Assembly: GCA_946886075.1 (NCBI GenBank)
Contig: CAMPHR010000027.1
Span: forward strand, 1-42,503
DNA from: an uncultured Novosphingobium sp.
Lineage (GTDB): Bacteria; Pseudomonadota; Alphaproteobacteria; Sphingomonadales; Sphingomonadaceae
Direction of reading: 5' to 3'
Length of the DNA: 42,503 bases
Positions 6,661-13,915 of the stretch are shown piece by piece. A program made the position numbers and the translations under genes. Numbering within the stretch: position 1 is the stretch's first letter; each line of letters starts with the position of its first letter. Under the pieces are notes generated by a model. That model was given only the letters and a program-made list of their open reading frames with translations. It did no database searches and had not been told where the DNA came from.

Positions 6661-9231
6661 ATGCAGCTTGTCATCGTTGAATCGCCAGCCAAGGCGAAGA
6701 CCATCGAGAAATATCTGGGCGGCGATTTCCACGTCCTCGCCAGCTATGGCCATATCCGCGATCTGCCGCCCAAGGATGGGTCGGTCGATCCCGACAATGG
6801 CTTTGCCATGCAGTGGGAAAATTATGGCGACAAAGGCAAGCAGCTGAAAGCCATCGCCGATGAAGCGAAGAAGGCCGATCGACTGATCCTGGCGACTGAC
6901 CCTGATCGCGAAGGGGAAGCGATCAGCTGGCACGTGCAGGAGGTGCTGCGCGCCAAGAAGGCGCTGCCGCAGAAGGTCGATCGCGTGACCTTCAACGCAA
7001 TCACCAAGCAGGCGGTGACCGATGCGATGGCCCAGCCGCGCGCGCTGGATGAGGATCTGATCGACGCCTATCGGGCGCGGCGGGCGCTCGACTATCTGGT
7101 GGGCTTTACCCTCTCGCCGGTGTTGTGGCGCAAATTGCCGGGTGCGAAGTCTGCCGGGCGCGTTCAGTCCGTGGCGCTGCGGCTGGTGGTCGAGCGCGAG
7201 CGCGAGATTGAGAGCTTCGTGCCGCAGGAATATTGGTCGGTCGCCGCCGAAATGGAGCAGGCGGGTCAAGGCTTTACGGCGCGGCTGGTGCGCTGGAAGG
7301 GCGAGAAGATCGAGCGGCTGACCATCGGCAAGGAAGGCGACGCCATGGCCGCGAAGGCGGATGTGGAGGCCGGGCGCTTCACCGTCGAGAAGGTCGAGAC
7401 CAAGCCGGTTTCGCGCAATCCTCCGCCGCCCTTCACGACCTCTACGCTGCAGCAGGAGGCGGCGCGCAAGCTCGGTTTCTCCGCCAGCCACACGATGCGG
7501 ATCGCGCAGCAGCTGTATGAGGATGGCGCGATCACCTATATGCGTACCGACGGCGTGCAGATGGACGGCAGCGCCATTTCCGCCGCGCGCAAGGCGATCG
7601 CGGAGCGTTACGACGGCGGTTATCTGCCGGAAAAGCCGCGCCAGTATCAGACCAAGGCGAAGAACGCGCAGGAAGCGCACGAAGCCATCCGTCCGACGGA
7701 ATTTTATCGGGACAAGGTGGGTTCGGGCGATCATGCGCGGCTTTACGACCTGATCTTCAAGCGGGCGCTGGCGAGCCAGATGGCGTCGGCGCGGCTGGAG
7801 CGGACGGTGATCGATCTGGTCGATGGCACCGGGCAGCATGGGCTGCGCGCGACAGGTCAGGTGGTGATCTTTCCGGGCTTCCTCGCGCTCTACGAAGAAG
7901 GGCGCGATGACGCCGAGGATGACGACAGCAAGCTGCTGCCGCGCCTGGCGACGGGGGATGCCCCTGCCAAGAAGAAGGTGACGGCCGAGCAGCATTTCAC
8001 CCAGCCGCCGCCGCGCTATTCGGAAGCGTCGCTGGTCAAGAAGCTGGAGGAATTGGGGATCGGGCGGCCGTCCACCTATGCCTCGACCTTGCAGGTGCTG
8101 AAGGACCGCGACTATGTGCGGATCGAGAAGAACCGCTTCTTCGCCGAGGAGAGCGGACGGCTGGTGACGGCGTTCCTCGAGCGCTTCTTCGAACGCTATG
8201 TGTCCTATGACTTCACCGCCGGTCTTGAGGATGAGCTGGACGAGATTTCCGGCGGCCGGGCGCAGTGGCAAGCGGTGCTGGAAGCCTTCTGGAAGGACTT
8301 CAAGCCAAAGACCGCCGAGGTCATGGAGCAGAAGCCTTCGGACATCACGGTGGAACTGGACAAATTTCTGGAGCCGATGCTGTTTCCGCCCAAGGCCGAC
8401 GGCAGCAATCCGCGCGCCTGCCCGATGTGCGGCGACGGGCAGCTGGCGCTGCGCGGCGGGCGGTTCGGCGCGTTCATCGCCTGCTCCAACTATCCGGAGT
8501 GCAAATATACGCGCAAGTTCGGCCAGCCGGGCGGCGCGGATGGTGGCGAGGACAAGGGGCCGGAGGTGCTGGGCCAGCATCCCGAAACCGGGCAGGATAT
8601 CGTGCGCAAGTCCGGCCGCTTCGGCCCTTATATCGAGATGGGCGAAGGCAAGGAGGCCAAGCGCGGATCGATCCCGAAGGATCTGCCCGATGGCGAATTG
8701 ACGCTGGACTGGGCGGTGAAGCTGCTGAGTCTGCCGCGCGAGGTCGGGCTGCATCCTGAGACGGGCAAGCCGATCGTGGCGAATATCGGGCGCTTCGGGC
8801 CGTACCTGCTGCATGACGGCAAATATGGGCGGCTATCCTCCACCGCTGAGATATTCGAGGTGGGAATGAACAGCGCCGTCGCCAAGCTGGCCGACGCGGC
8901 GAACAAGGGCCCGCGCGGGGGGGCTTCGCGAGAGCCGCTGAAGGTGCTGGGCAAGCATCCCCGCACGGAGGCCGAGATCAAGCTGATGGCGGGGCGCTAC
9001 GGGCCCTATGTGACGGATGGCACCACCAACGCGACCTTGCCCAAGACGATCGAGCAGGATGCATTGACGTTGGAGGAGGCCGCGCAGTTGATCGACGCGC
9101 GGGCTGCGGCGGCTCCGGCGAAGAAGGGGAAGAAGAAGGCTGCGCCCAAGAAGGCGGCGGCGAAGAAACCGGCTGCAAAGAAGGAAGGCGCGAAGAAAGC
9201 ACCTGCCAAGAAGAAGGCGGAGGCGGAATAG
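6661..9231 (+). CDS. topA: DNA topoisomerase I
   Basis: This type IA topoisomerase relaxes negative supercoils. The 856-residue protein starts MQLVIVESPAKAKTIEKYLG, the TOPRIM domain, with the metal-binding DPDREGEAISWH near residues 80-91. The catalytic tyrosine is Tyr293 in ITYMRTDGVQ. A four-cysteine zinc finger occupies Cys587, Cys590, Cys608 and Cys614, and is followed by GRFGPY-type repeats (SGRFGPYIEMG, IGRFGPYLL, AGRYGPYVT). The last 45 residues are almost only Lys, Ala and Pro, a basic tail like those of other alphaproteobacterial TopA proteins. It follows dprA by 74 bases. An open frame of 723 codons on the opposite strand is a shadow of codon bias. Confidence 0.97.
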   Translation: MQLVIVESPAKAKTIEKYLGGDFHVLASYGHIRDLPPKDGSVDPDNGFAMQWENYGDKGKQLKAIADEAKKADRLILATDPDREGEAISWHVQEVLRAKKALPQKVDRVTFNAITKQAVTDAMAQPRALDEDLIDAYRARRALDYLVGFTLSPVLWRKLPGAKSAGRVQSVALRLVVEREREIESFVPQEYWSVAAEMEQAGQGFTARLVRWKGEKIERLTIGKEGDAMAAKADVEAGRFTVEKVETKPVSRNPPPPFTTSTLQQEAARKLGFSASHTMRIAQQLYEDGAITYMRTDGVQMDGSAISAARKAIAERYDGGYLPEKPRQYQTKAKNAQEAHEAIRPTEFYRDKVGSGDHARLYDLIFKRALASQMASARLERTVIDLVDGTGQHGLRATGQVVIFPGFLALYEEGRDDAEDDDSKLLPRLATGDAPAKKKVTAEQHFTQPPPRYSEASLVKKLEELGIGRPSTYASTLQVLKDRDYVRIEKNRFFAEESGRLVTAFLERFFERYVSYDFTAGLEDELDEISGGRAQWQAVLEAFWKDFKPKTAEVMEQKPSDITVELDKFLEPMLFPPKADGSNPRACPMCGDGQLALRGGRFGAFIACSNYPECKYTRKFGQPGGADGGEDKGPEVLGQHPETGQDIVRKSGRFGPYIEMGEGKEAKRGSIPKDLPDGELTLDWAVKLLSLPREVGLHPETGKPIVANIGRFGPYLLHDGKYGRLSSTAEIFEVGMNSAVAKLADAANKGPRGGASREPLKVLGKHPRTEAEIKLMAGRYGPYVTDGTTNATLPKTIEQDALTLEEAAQLIDARAAAAPAKKGKKKAAPKKAAAKKPAAKKEGAKKAPAKKKAEAE

Positions 9232-9241
9232 TTGCAGCGAC

Positions 9242-9324
9242 CTCCGTTCGTCCTGAGCTTGTCGAAGGACTTCCCTTCTTTTCAGCGAAAGTTAGGGACT
9301 TCGACAGGCTCAGCCCGAACGGGG
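9242..9324. repeat. Type A palindromic repeat, spaced inverted pair
   Basis: Left copy 9242-9269 (minus orientation) has stem GTCC/GGAC. Right copy 9296-9324 (plus orientation) has GGAC/GCCC with one A-C mismatch. The pair sits between the convergent topA and era genes, where a folded transcript could end both. Confidence 0.82.
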
Positions 9325-9355
9325 TTAGGTTGGTGCGAACGGGTCGGGTGGGTGA

Positions 9356-10264
9356 CTACTCCACCCAATCCAGCCCGATATCGCGGTAGATGAAGCGGTC
9401 GTCCTCCCAATCTTCTTTCACCTTGACGTGGAGGTAGAGGTGGACCTTGACCCCAAGCAACTGTGCCAGTTCCGCGCGGGCCTTCGAGCCGATTTCCTTG
9501 AGGCGCTGGCCGCCCTTGCCGAGAACGATGGCGCGCTGGGTAGGGCGTGCGACGAGGATCTGCTGGTGGATTTCGACTGAGCCGTCCTCGCGCTCGCTAT
9601 ATTTTTCCGTGTCGACGGCGGCGGCGTAGGGGAGTTCGGCGTGGAGCTGGTGATAGAGCTGTTCACGGGTGATCTCAGCGGCGAGCATGCGGTCGGTGGC
9701 GTCCGAGACCTGATCTTCGGGAAAGTGCCAGGGGCCTTCCGGCATGGCATTGGCGAAGGCGGTCTTGAGTTCGGGTAACCCGTCGCCAGTCGCCGCGCTG
9801 ATGAAGAAGGTCTCTTCAAAGCCAACGCGCTCATAAAGCTTTTGGGTGTGAACCAGCAGCTTCTCCTTGATGGCGATATCCACCTTGTTGAGGATCAGCC
9901 ATTTGCGTTCCGGACGGTGTGTCAGCGCCTCAATGATGGGTTCCATTTTTGGGCCAAGGCCCGCCTTGCCATCGACGATCAGCGCGATCAGGTCAGCGCC
10001 CTGCGCACCGCCCCAAGCGGCCTGAACCATCGCCCGGTCCAGGCGACGCTTGGGCGCGAAGATGCCGGGGGTGTCGACCAGGACGATCTGCGCGTCACCT
10101 TCGATCGCGACACCCATGACGCGGGTTCGGGTGGTCTGCGCCTTGGGACTGGTGATGGCGACCTTCTGGCCGACCAGCGCATTGACCAGCGTTGATTTGC
10201 CCGCGTTGGGGGCGCCGACGATGGCGATGACGCCGCAGCGTTGATTTTCGGGATTCAAGTTCAA
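9356..10264 (-). CDS. era: GTPase Era
   Basis: Era is a GTPase that binds 16S rRNA and helps mature the 30S subunit. The 302-residue protein has G1 GAPNAGKST (residues 17-25), G2 around QTTRTRV, G3 DTPG (64-67) and G4 NKVD. The C-terminal KH domain carries AIVLGKGGQRLKEIG. No ATG or GTG is available near the N-terminus. The best start is TTG at 10264 (MNLNPENQRCGVIAIVGAPN), six bases after GGAG at 10271-10274. That GGAG is the end of a type A repeat, so the ribosome-binding site seems to come from the repeat. A second TTG at 10258 is possible. The gene is the last of the minus-strand lepB-rnc-[GIY-YIG]-era cluster. Confidence 0.96.
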   Translation of the reverse strand: MNLNPENQRCGVIAIVGAPNAGKSTLVNALVGQKVAITSPKAQTTRTRVMGVAIEGDAQIVLVDTPGIFAPKRRLDRAMVQAAWGGAQGADLIALIVDGKAGLGPKMEPIIEALTHRPERKWLILNKVDIAIKEKLLVHTQKLYERVGFEETFFISAATGDGLPELKTAFANAMPEGPWHFPEDQVSDATDRMLAAEITREQLYHQLHAELPYAAAVDTEKYSEREDGSVEIHQQILVARPTQRAIVLGKGGQRLKEIGSKARAELAQLLGVKVHLYLHVKVKEDWEDDRFIYRDIGLDWVE

Positions 10265-10270
10265 AAATTA

Positions 10271-10300
10271 CTCCGTTCGCGCTGAGCCTGTCGAAGCGCT
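10271..10300 (-). repeat. Type A palindromic repeat, single copy upstream of era
   Basis: One unit in minus orientation with the unusual stem GCGC/GCGC. Its conserved end GAACGGAG places GGAG six bases before the era TTG start. Its other end abuts the GIY-YIG stop codon (10301-10303). Confidence 0.82.
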
Positions 10301-10588
10301 TTACTGTTCTTCTTTCGAGCGACCTAAGGTGGAGATGAGGCTCCAGTCTTCACGGATGAGCGCTAGTTTTTTCGCCCGGCTCCAGCCTTTGATCTGACGC
10401 TCTGCTTCGAGCGCCTCCATACGGGTTCCGAACTCCTGCGACCAGACCAGTTTTATCGGGCGGCGGTTTTGGGTGTGACCAGCGATCATGCCTGCTTCAT
10501 GTTGCGCGATGCGGGTTTGCAGGTCTTCGGTGTGCCCGGTGTAAAAACTTCGGTCAGCGCAGTGGAGCATGTAAGTGTAGAAAGGCAA
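10301..10588 (-). CDS. GIY-YIG nuclease domain protein (UPF0213-like), repeat-bracketed
   Basis: The 95-residue protein is a single GIY-YIG domain. FYTYMLHCADRSFYTGHT gives the Y..Y..YTG core at residues 3-20, TRIAQHEAG supplies the catalytic arginine, and EALEAERQIKGWSRAKK the catalytic glutamate. The family relates to the UvrC N-terminal nuclease, but its role is unknown. The frame opens at a TGA inside the repeat at 10609-10638, and the first usable start is TTG at 10588 with no clear Shine-Dalgarno. Type A repeats in inverted orientation lie on both sides, one touching the stop codon. The gene interrupts the usual rnc-era adjacency, so an insertion is likely. A link between this nuclease and repeat mobility is a hypothesis. 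Confidence 0.85.
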   Translation of the reverse strand: MPFYTYMLHCADRSFYTGHTEDLQTRIAQHEAGMIAGHTQNRRPIKLVWSQEFGTRMEALEAERQIKGWSRAKKLALIREDWSLISTLGRSKEEQ

Positions 10589-10608
10589 TGTTTGCTCAGA
10601 AGGAAGTG

Positions 10609-10638
10609 AAGCCCTTCGACAGGCTCAGGGCGAACGGG
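10609..10638 (+). repeat. Type A palindromic repeat, single copy upstream of the GIY-YIG gene
   Basis: One unit in plus orientation with stem GCCC/GGGC, in the gap between the rnc stop and the GIY-YIG start. With the copy at 10271-10300 it forms an inverted pair bracketing the nuclease gene. Confidence 0.82.
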
Positions 10639-10666
10639 GGTGGGTAGTGTGTTGGGCGCAGTCGGC

Positions 10667-11338
10667 TCAGCCCTGAAGTTTATCCAGCAGCGCCTTCGCC
10701 GCAGCCGTCTCAGCCTCCTGCTTGCTCCCGCCGGTCGCACTTGCTTCGCCAGCGCCCTTGATGCTGACCGTTACCGTGAAACGCAGTGCATGATGAGGAC
10801 CCGAGCGGTCGGTCATCGCATATTCGGGCGGCTTGCGGCGATTGGCGGCGGCCCATTCCTGGAGCGTGGACTTGGGATGCTTGGGCGCGCTTTCCTGCGT
10901 GTCGACGCGGTTTGCCCAGAGGCGGCGGACGAGGGCGCGGGCGTTGTCCAGGCCTGCCTCCAGATAGAGCGCGCCGATCAGCGCCTCCATGACGTCACCC
11001 AGCACATTGTCGCTGTCGGCCGCGCCGTCGTCGCGCGCCTGCTTGCCCAAGACGAGGTGGGCGGGCACTCCGGCGGCACGCGCCACGTCGGCGCAGGTTT
11101 CGCCCGAGACCAACGCGTTGAAGCGGCGCGAGAGCTTGCCCTCAGGCTCGCTGTCAAACCGCTCATAGACCCACTCGCTGACGATCAGGCCCAGGACCCG
11201 GTCGCCTAAAAATTCTAGTCGCTCATAATTGACGGCGTTCGCGCTGCCATGGGTGAGCGCCTGGCGAAACGGCGCTTCATCCCGCGGCGCTCGTCCGATC
11301 AGCCCGGCGAGCCAGCCAGACGTGTCCGCCTTCGTCAA
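10667..11338 (-). CDS. rnc: Ribonuclease III
   Basis: RNase III cuts double-stranded RNA in rRNA precursors and regulatory duplexes. The 223-residue protein has the signature YERLEFLGDRVLGL with catalytic Glu42 and Asp46. The second acidic pair lies in NVLGDVMEALIGALYLEAG. The C-terminal double-stranded RNA-binding domain runs from STLQEWAAANRRKPPEY to GGSKQEAETAAAKALLDKL. The start is TTG at 11338, four bases overlapping the lepB stop (TTGA), with GGAAGG just upstream inside lepB, so the genes are translationally coupled. Downstream come the repeat-bracketed GIY-YIG gene and era. Confidence 0.96.
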   Translation of the reverse strand: MTKADTSGWLAGLIGRAPRDEAPFRQALTHGSANAVNYERLEFLGDRVLGLIVSEWVYERFDSEPEGKLSRRFNALVSGETCADVARAAGVPAHLVLGKQARDDGAADSDNVLGDVMEALIGALYLEAGLDNARALVRRLWANRVDTQESAPKHPKSTLQEWAAANRRKPPEYAMTDRSGPHHALRFTVTVSIKGAGEASATGGSKQEAETAAAKALLDKLQG

Positions 11339-12159
11339 AAGCCTTCCCCGATGCGGTTCCAGCGCGCCGCCGTAAACCAGGTCCAGGGGAGCAGCCAGTT
11401 GGCGCTGCCGTCGGTCGAGAATACGGAGATCATCGCTTTGCCGACCAGATTTTCCTCCGGCACCAACCCGATGCCGCCACCTTCCACGGCCGGGAAGCGG
11501 CTGTCGGCGCTGCGATCGCGATTGTCGCCCATCATGAACAAATGGCCTTCGGGGACCAGCACCGTGTCGCGGTCATCGGCTGCACCATCAGGAACGAGAT
11601 CGAGGACATTGTAGCTTTTTCCGCCCGGCAATGTCTCCCGATATTGCGGATAGCGGCACTGGCGGCCGCCAGCCGGTGCGTCCTCTTCGAACTTCGGACG
11701 ATAGCAAGGGGAGGGGCTGCCCTCCTTTGCGGCTGCATCCAGCATGTTGGGGGACACGGGGATGACGAGGTCGGCCACCTTCTGCTTCCGGATTGCCTGA
11801 CCATTCAGATAGACGGTGCCGCCGCGTACCGAGATCATGTCGCCGGGCAAGCCGATGACCCGCTTGATATAATCATTCTTCTGGTTCGGCGGCGCCTTGA
11901 ACACCACGACGTCGCCACGCTTTGGCGTGGAGGCCAGGATACGGCCGGGGATCAGCGGCAGGTTGAAAGGAAGCGAATAGCGCGAATAGCCATAAGGCCA
12001 TTTGGCGACGAGCAGATAATCGCCGATCAGCAGGCGCGGCTGCATCGATTCAGACGGGATATTGAACGGAGAGACGATGAAGCTCCGCAGGACAAAGACG
12101 AACACCGCCAGCTTAGCGAGAAACCAAAGGAAGTCCCGCGTTTCGGATTTTGCGCTCAT
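11335..12159 (-). CDS. lepB: Signal peptidase I
   Basis: This inner-membrane Ser/Lys protease removes signal peptides from exported proteins. The 274-residue protein has one N-terminal membrane segment (residues 10-32). The nucleophile is Ser38 in IPSESMQPRL, the general base Lys99 in DYIKRVIGLPGD, and the box E-like MMGDNRDRSADSR follows later. I chose the ATG at 12159 (MSAKSETRDFLWFLAKLAVF). The frame is open to 12240, but the added residues are not family-like. Between the catalytic motifs and the C-terminus is an insertion of about 60 residues with two cysteines (SPCYRPKF, GRQCRYP), common in sphingomonads. Its stop overlaps the rnc start. Confidence 0.96.
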   Translation of the reverse strand: MSAKSETRDFLWFLAKLAVFVFVLRSFIVSPFNIPSESMQPRLLIGDYLLVAKWPYGYSRYSLPFNLPLIPGRILASTPKRGDVVVFKAPPNQKNDYIKRVIGLPGDMISVRGGTVYLNGQAIRKQKVADLVIPVSPNMLDAAAKEGSPSPCYRPKFEEDAPAGGRQCRYPQYRETLPGGKSYNVLDLVPDGAADDRDTVLVPEGHLFMMGDNRDRSADSRFPAVEGGGIGLVPEENLVGKAMISVFSTDGSANWLLPWTWFTAARWNRIGEGF

Positions 12160-12339
12160 GCTATGTTGTCTAGTCCTTCGATCCGCCTTGAAAACAGGCC
12201 GTTGCGGCTTTTGCTGCGTTGTAAACCCGCCGTCAAGCATAGCGGGCGGTGCATTGGCCGTTACGCTTGGGTAAGAAGGACGAGAATCGACAGGTGCAGT
12301 GTCGACATCGATCGATTGAAAAAGAGGATTTACGTTTCC

Positions 12340-13845
12340 ATGCCCAGCCCTGCACTGGAGGCCATCGCGGCGCTCCCGCGACCCGAACTGAAGTCTGTTT
12401 TTGCGTCAGATCCCAACCGGCTGAGCAAGTTCACGCTTACGCAGGGGCCGATCCGTTTCGACTGGTCGAAAACGCATTTGACCAGCGAACTGGTCGAAGG
12501 CTTCCTGAAGCTGGCGGAAGAAAAAGACTTCGCGAAATGGCGCGACGCGTTTTTCGCGGGTGAGCCGATCAACAACAGCGAAGGCCGCGCGGCGGAGCAC
12601 CCCGCTGAGCGCGGCGAAGGCAATGCGGAAAGCGTGTCGCGCGCCAAGATGCTGCATGCCCGCATGCGCGCGCTGATCGATGCAATCGAGGGTGAAGCGC
12701 TGGGACCTATCCGCCACATCCTGCATATCGGCATCGGCGGATCGGCGCTTGGTCCCGACCTGATCGTGGACGCGCTGGGTGGCGACGGGTCGCGTTATGA
12801 CGTGGCGATCGTTTCCAATGTCGATGGCACGGCGCTAGAGCGAGCGATTTCGCGTTTCGATCCGGAAGCGACGCTGATCGCGTTAGCGTCAAAGACTTTC
12901 ACGACCACCGAAACCATGCTGAACGCGGCAAGCGCGATCAACTGGCTGGTCGAGGCGGGCGTGGAAGATCCCTATGGCAAGGTGATTGCGTTGACCGCCA
13001 ATCCGGACAAGGCGATCGAATGGGGTGTGGACGAGACGCGCATCCTGCCCTTTTCCGAAACGGTAGGCGGGCGTTACTCGCTGTGGTCGTCGATCGGATT
13101 TCCTGCTGCGCTGGCGCTTGGCTGGGATGCGTTTGAGAGCCTGCTGGAGGGAGCGGCGGCCATGGATAGACATTTCCGGCTGTCCGATCCGGCGCAGAAC
13201 GCTCCGCTGATTGCGGCGTTCGTGGACCAATATTATGCGCGGGTTGTCGGATGTCAGACCCGTGCGCTGTTCGCCTATGACGAGCGGCTGCGGCTGCTGC
13301 CATCCTATCTTCAGCAGCTGGAGATGGAAAGCAATGGCAAGAGCGTGACCCGCGATGGCCAGCCGGTGGATGGTGCGACCGCGCCGATCACGTGGGGCGG
13401 CGTCGGCACCGATGCGCAGCATGCGGTGTTCCAGCTGCTGCATCAGGGCACGATCCTCGCGCCCGTCGAATTTGTTGCTTCGATCGACCCCGGCCATGCT
13501 TTGGACCCGGCGCATCATCGGGCGCTGCTGGTGAACTGCTTTGCCCAGGGCGCGGCGCTGATGCGGGGGAAGGATAATGACGCTGATCCTGCGCGCGCCT
13601 ATCCCGGCAACCGGCCGTCGACCACGATTTTGCTGGAAGACGTAACGCCGGACGCACTGGGGGCGCTGATCGCCTTTTACGAGCATCGGACCTTTGCCAA
13701 TGCCGTGCTGATGGGGATCAATCCGTTCGATCAGTTCGGCGTCGAGCTGGGCAAGGAAATCGCCAAGTCGATCGAGACAGAAGGGGCGAAGGGCTTTGAT
13801 CCTTCCACCATGGCGCTGATCGATCTGGCGCTCGGCGGAGCGTAA
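12340..13845 (+). CDS. pgi: Glucose-6-phosphate isomerase
   Basis: The enzyme interconverts glucose-6-phosphate and fructose-6-phosphate in the cytoplasm. The 501-residue protein carries HILHIGIGGSALGP near residue 127, SKTFTTTETM, the signature stretch GGRYSLWSSIGFPAAL, the active-site segment ITWGGVGTDAQHAVFQLLHQ and the C-terminal NPFDQFGVELGKEIAK. The start is the ATG at 12340, with AAGAGG about 12 bases upstream. A much longer open frame reaching back to 11542 overlaps lepB on the other strand and is rejected. pgi diverges from lepB across a gap of about 180 bases in which I see no clear promoter. Confidence 0.97.
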   Translation: MPSPALEAIAALPRPELKSVFASDPNRLSKFTLTQGPIRFDWSKTHLTSELVEGFLKLAEEKDFAKWRDAFFAGEPINNSEGRAAEHPAERGEGNAESVSRAKMLHARMRALIDAIEGEALGPIRHILHIGIGGSALGPDLIVDALGGDGSRYDVAIVSNVDGTALERAISRFDPEATLIALASKTFTTTETMLNAASAINWLVEAGVEDPYGKVIALTANPDKAIEWGVDETRILPFSETVGGRYSLWSSIGFPAALALGWDAFESLLEGAAAMDRHFRLSDPAQNAPLIAAFVDQYYARVVGCQTRALFAYDERLRLLPSYLQQLEMESNGKSVTRDGQPVDGATAPITWGGVGTDAQHAVFQLLHQGTILAPVEFVASIDPGHALDPAHHRALLVNCFAQGAALMRGKDNDADPARAYPGNRPSTTILLEDVTPDALGALIAFYEHRTFANAVLMGINPFDQFGVELGKEIAKSIETEGAKGFDPSTMALIDLALGGA

Positions 13846-13867
13846 GGCGAGCAAAAGCCGTTTGTAA

Positions 13868-13909
13868 CTCCGCTGGATAGCCGCCATATCCGGCCGCAAC
13901 CCAGCGGAG
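13868..13909 (+). promoter_or_regulatory. Leader hairpin covering the gor ribosome-binding site
   Basis: CTCCGCTGG (13868-13876) and CCAGCGGAG (13901-13909) form a perfect 9-bp stem. The right arm contains GGAG, the Shine-Dalgarno of gor, seven bases before its ATG at 13916. A smaller stem, GGATA/TATCC (13875-13879 and 13887-13891), lies inside and overlaps the outer stem by two bases, giving alternative folds. The fold would hide the ribosome-binding site. Regulation is inferred. Confidence 0.5.
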
Positions 13910-13915
13910 ATCAGC

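Noticed and set aside
6643..8814. 723-codon minus-strand frame
   Set aside because: It is fully antisense to topA. High GC at third positions opens the opposite frame, and the product shows only biased, family-less sequence.
11542..12339. Upstream extension of pgi by 266 codons
   Set aside because: It overlaps lepB on the opposite strand, and pgi homology begins at 12340.
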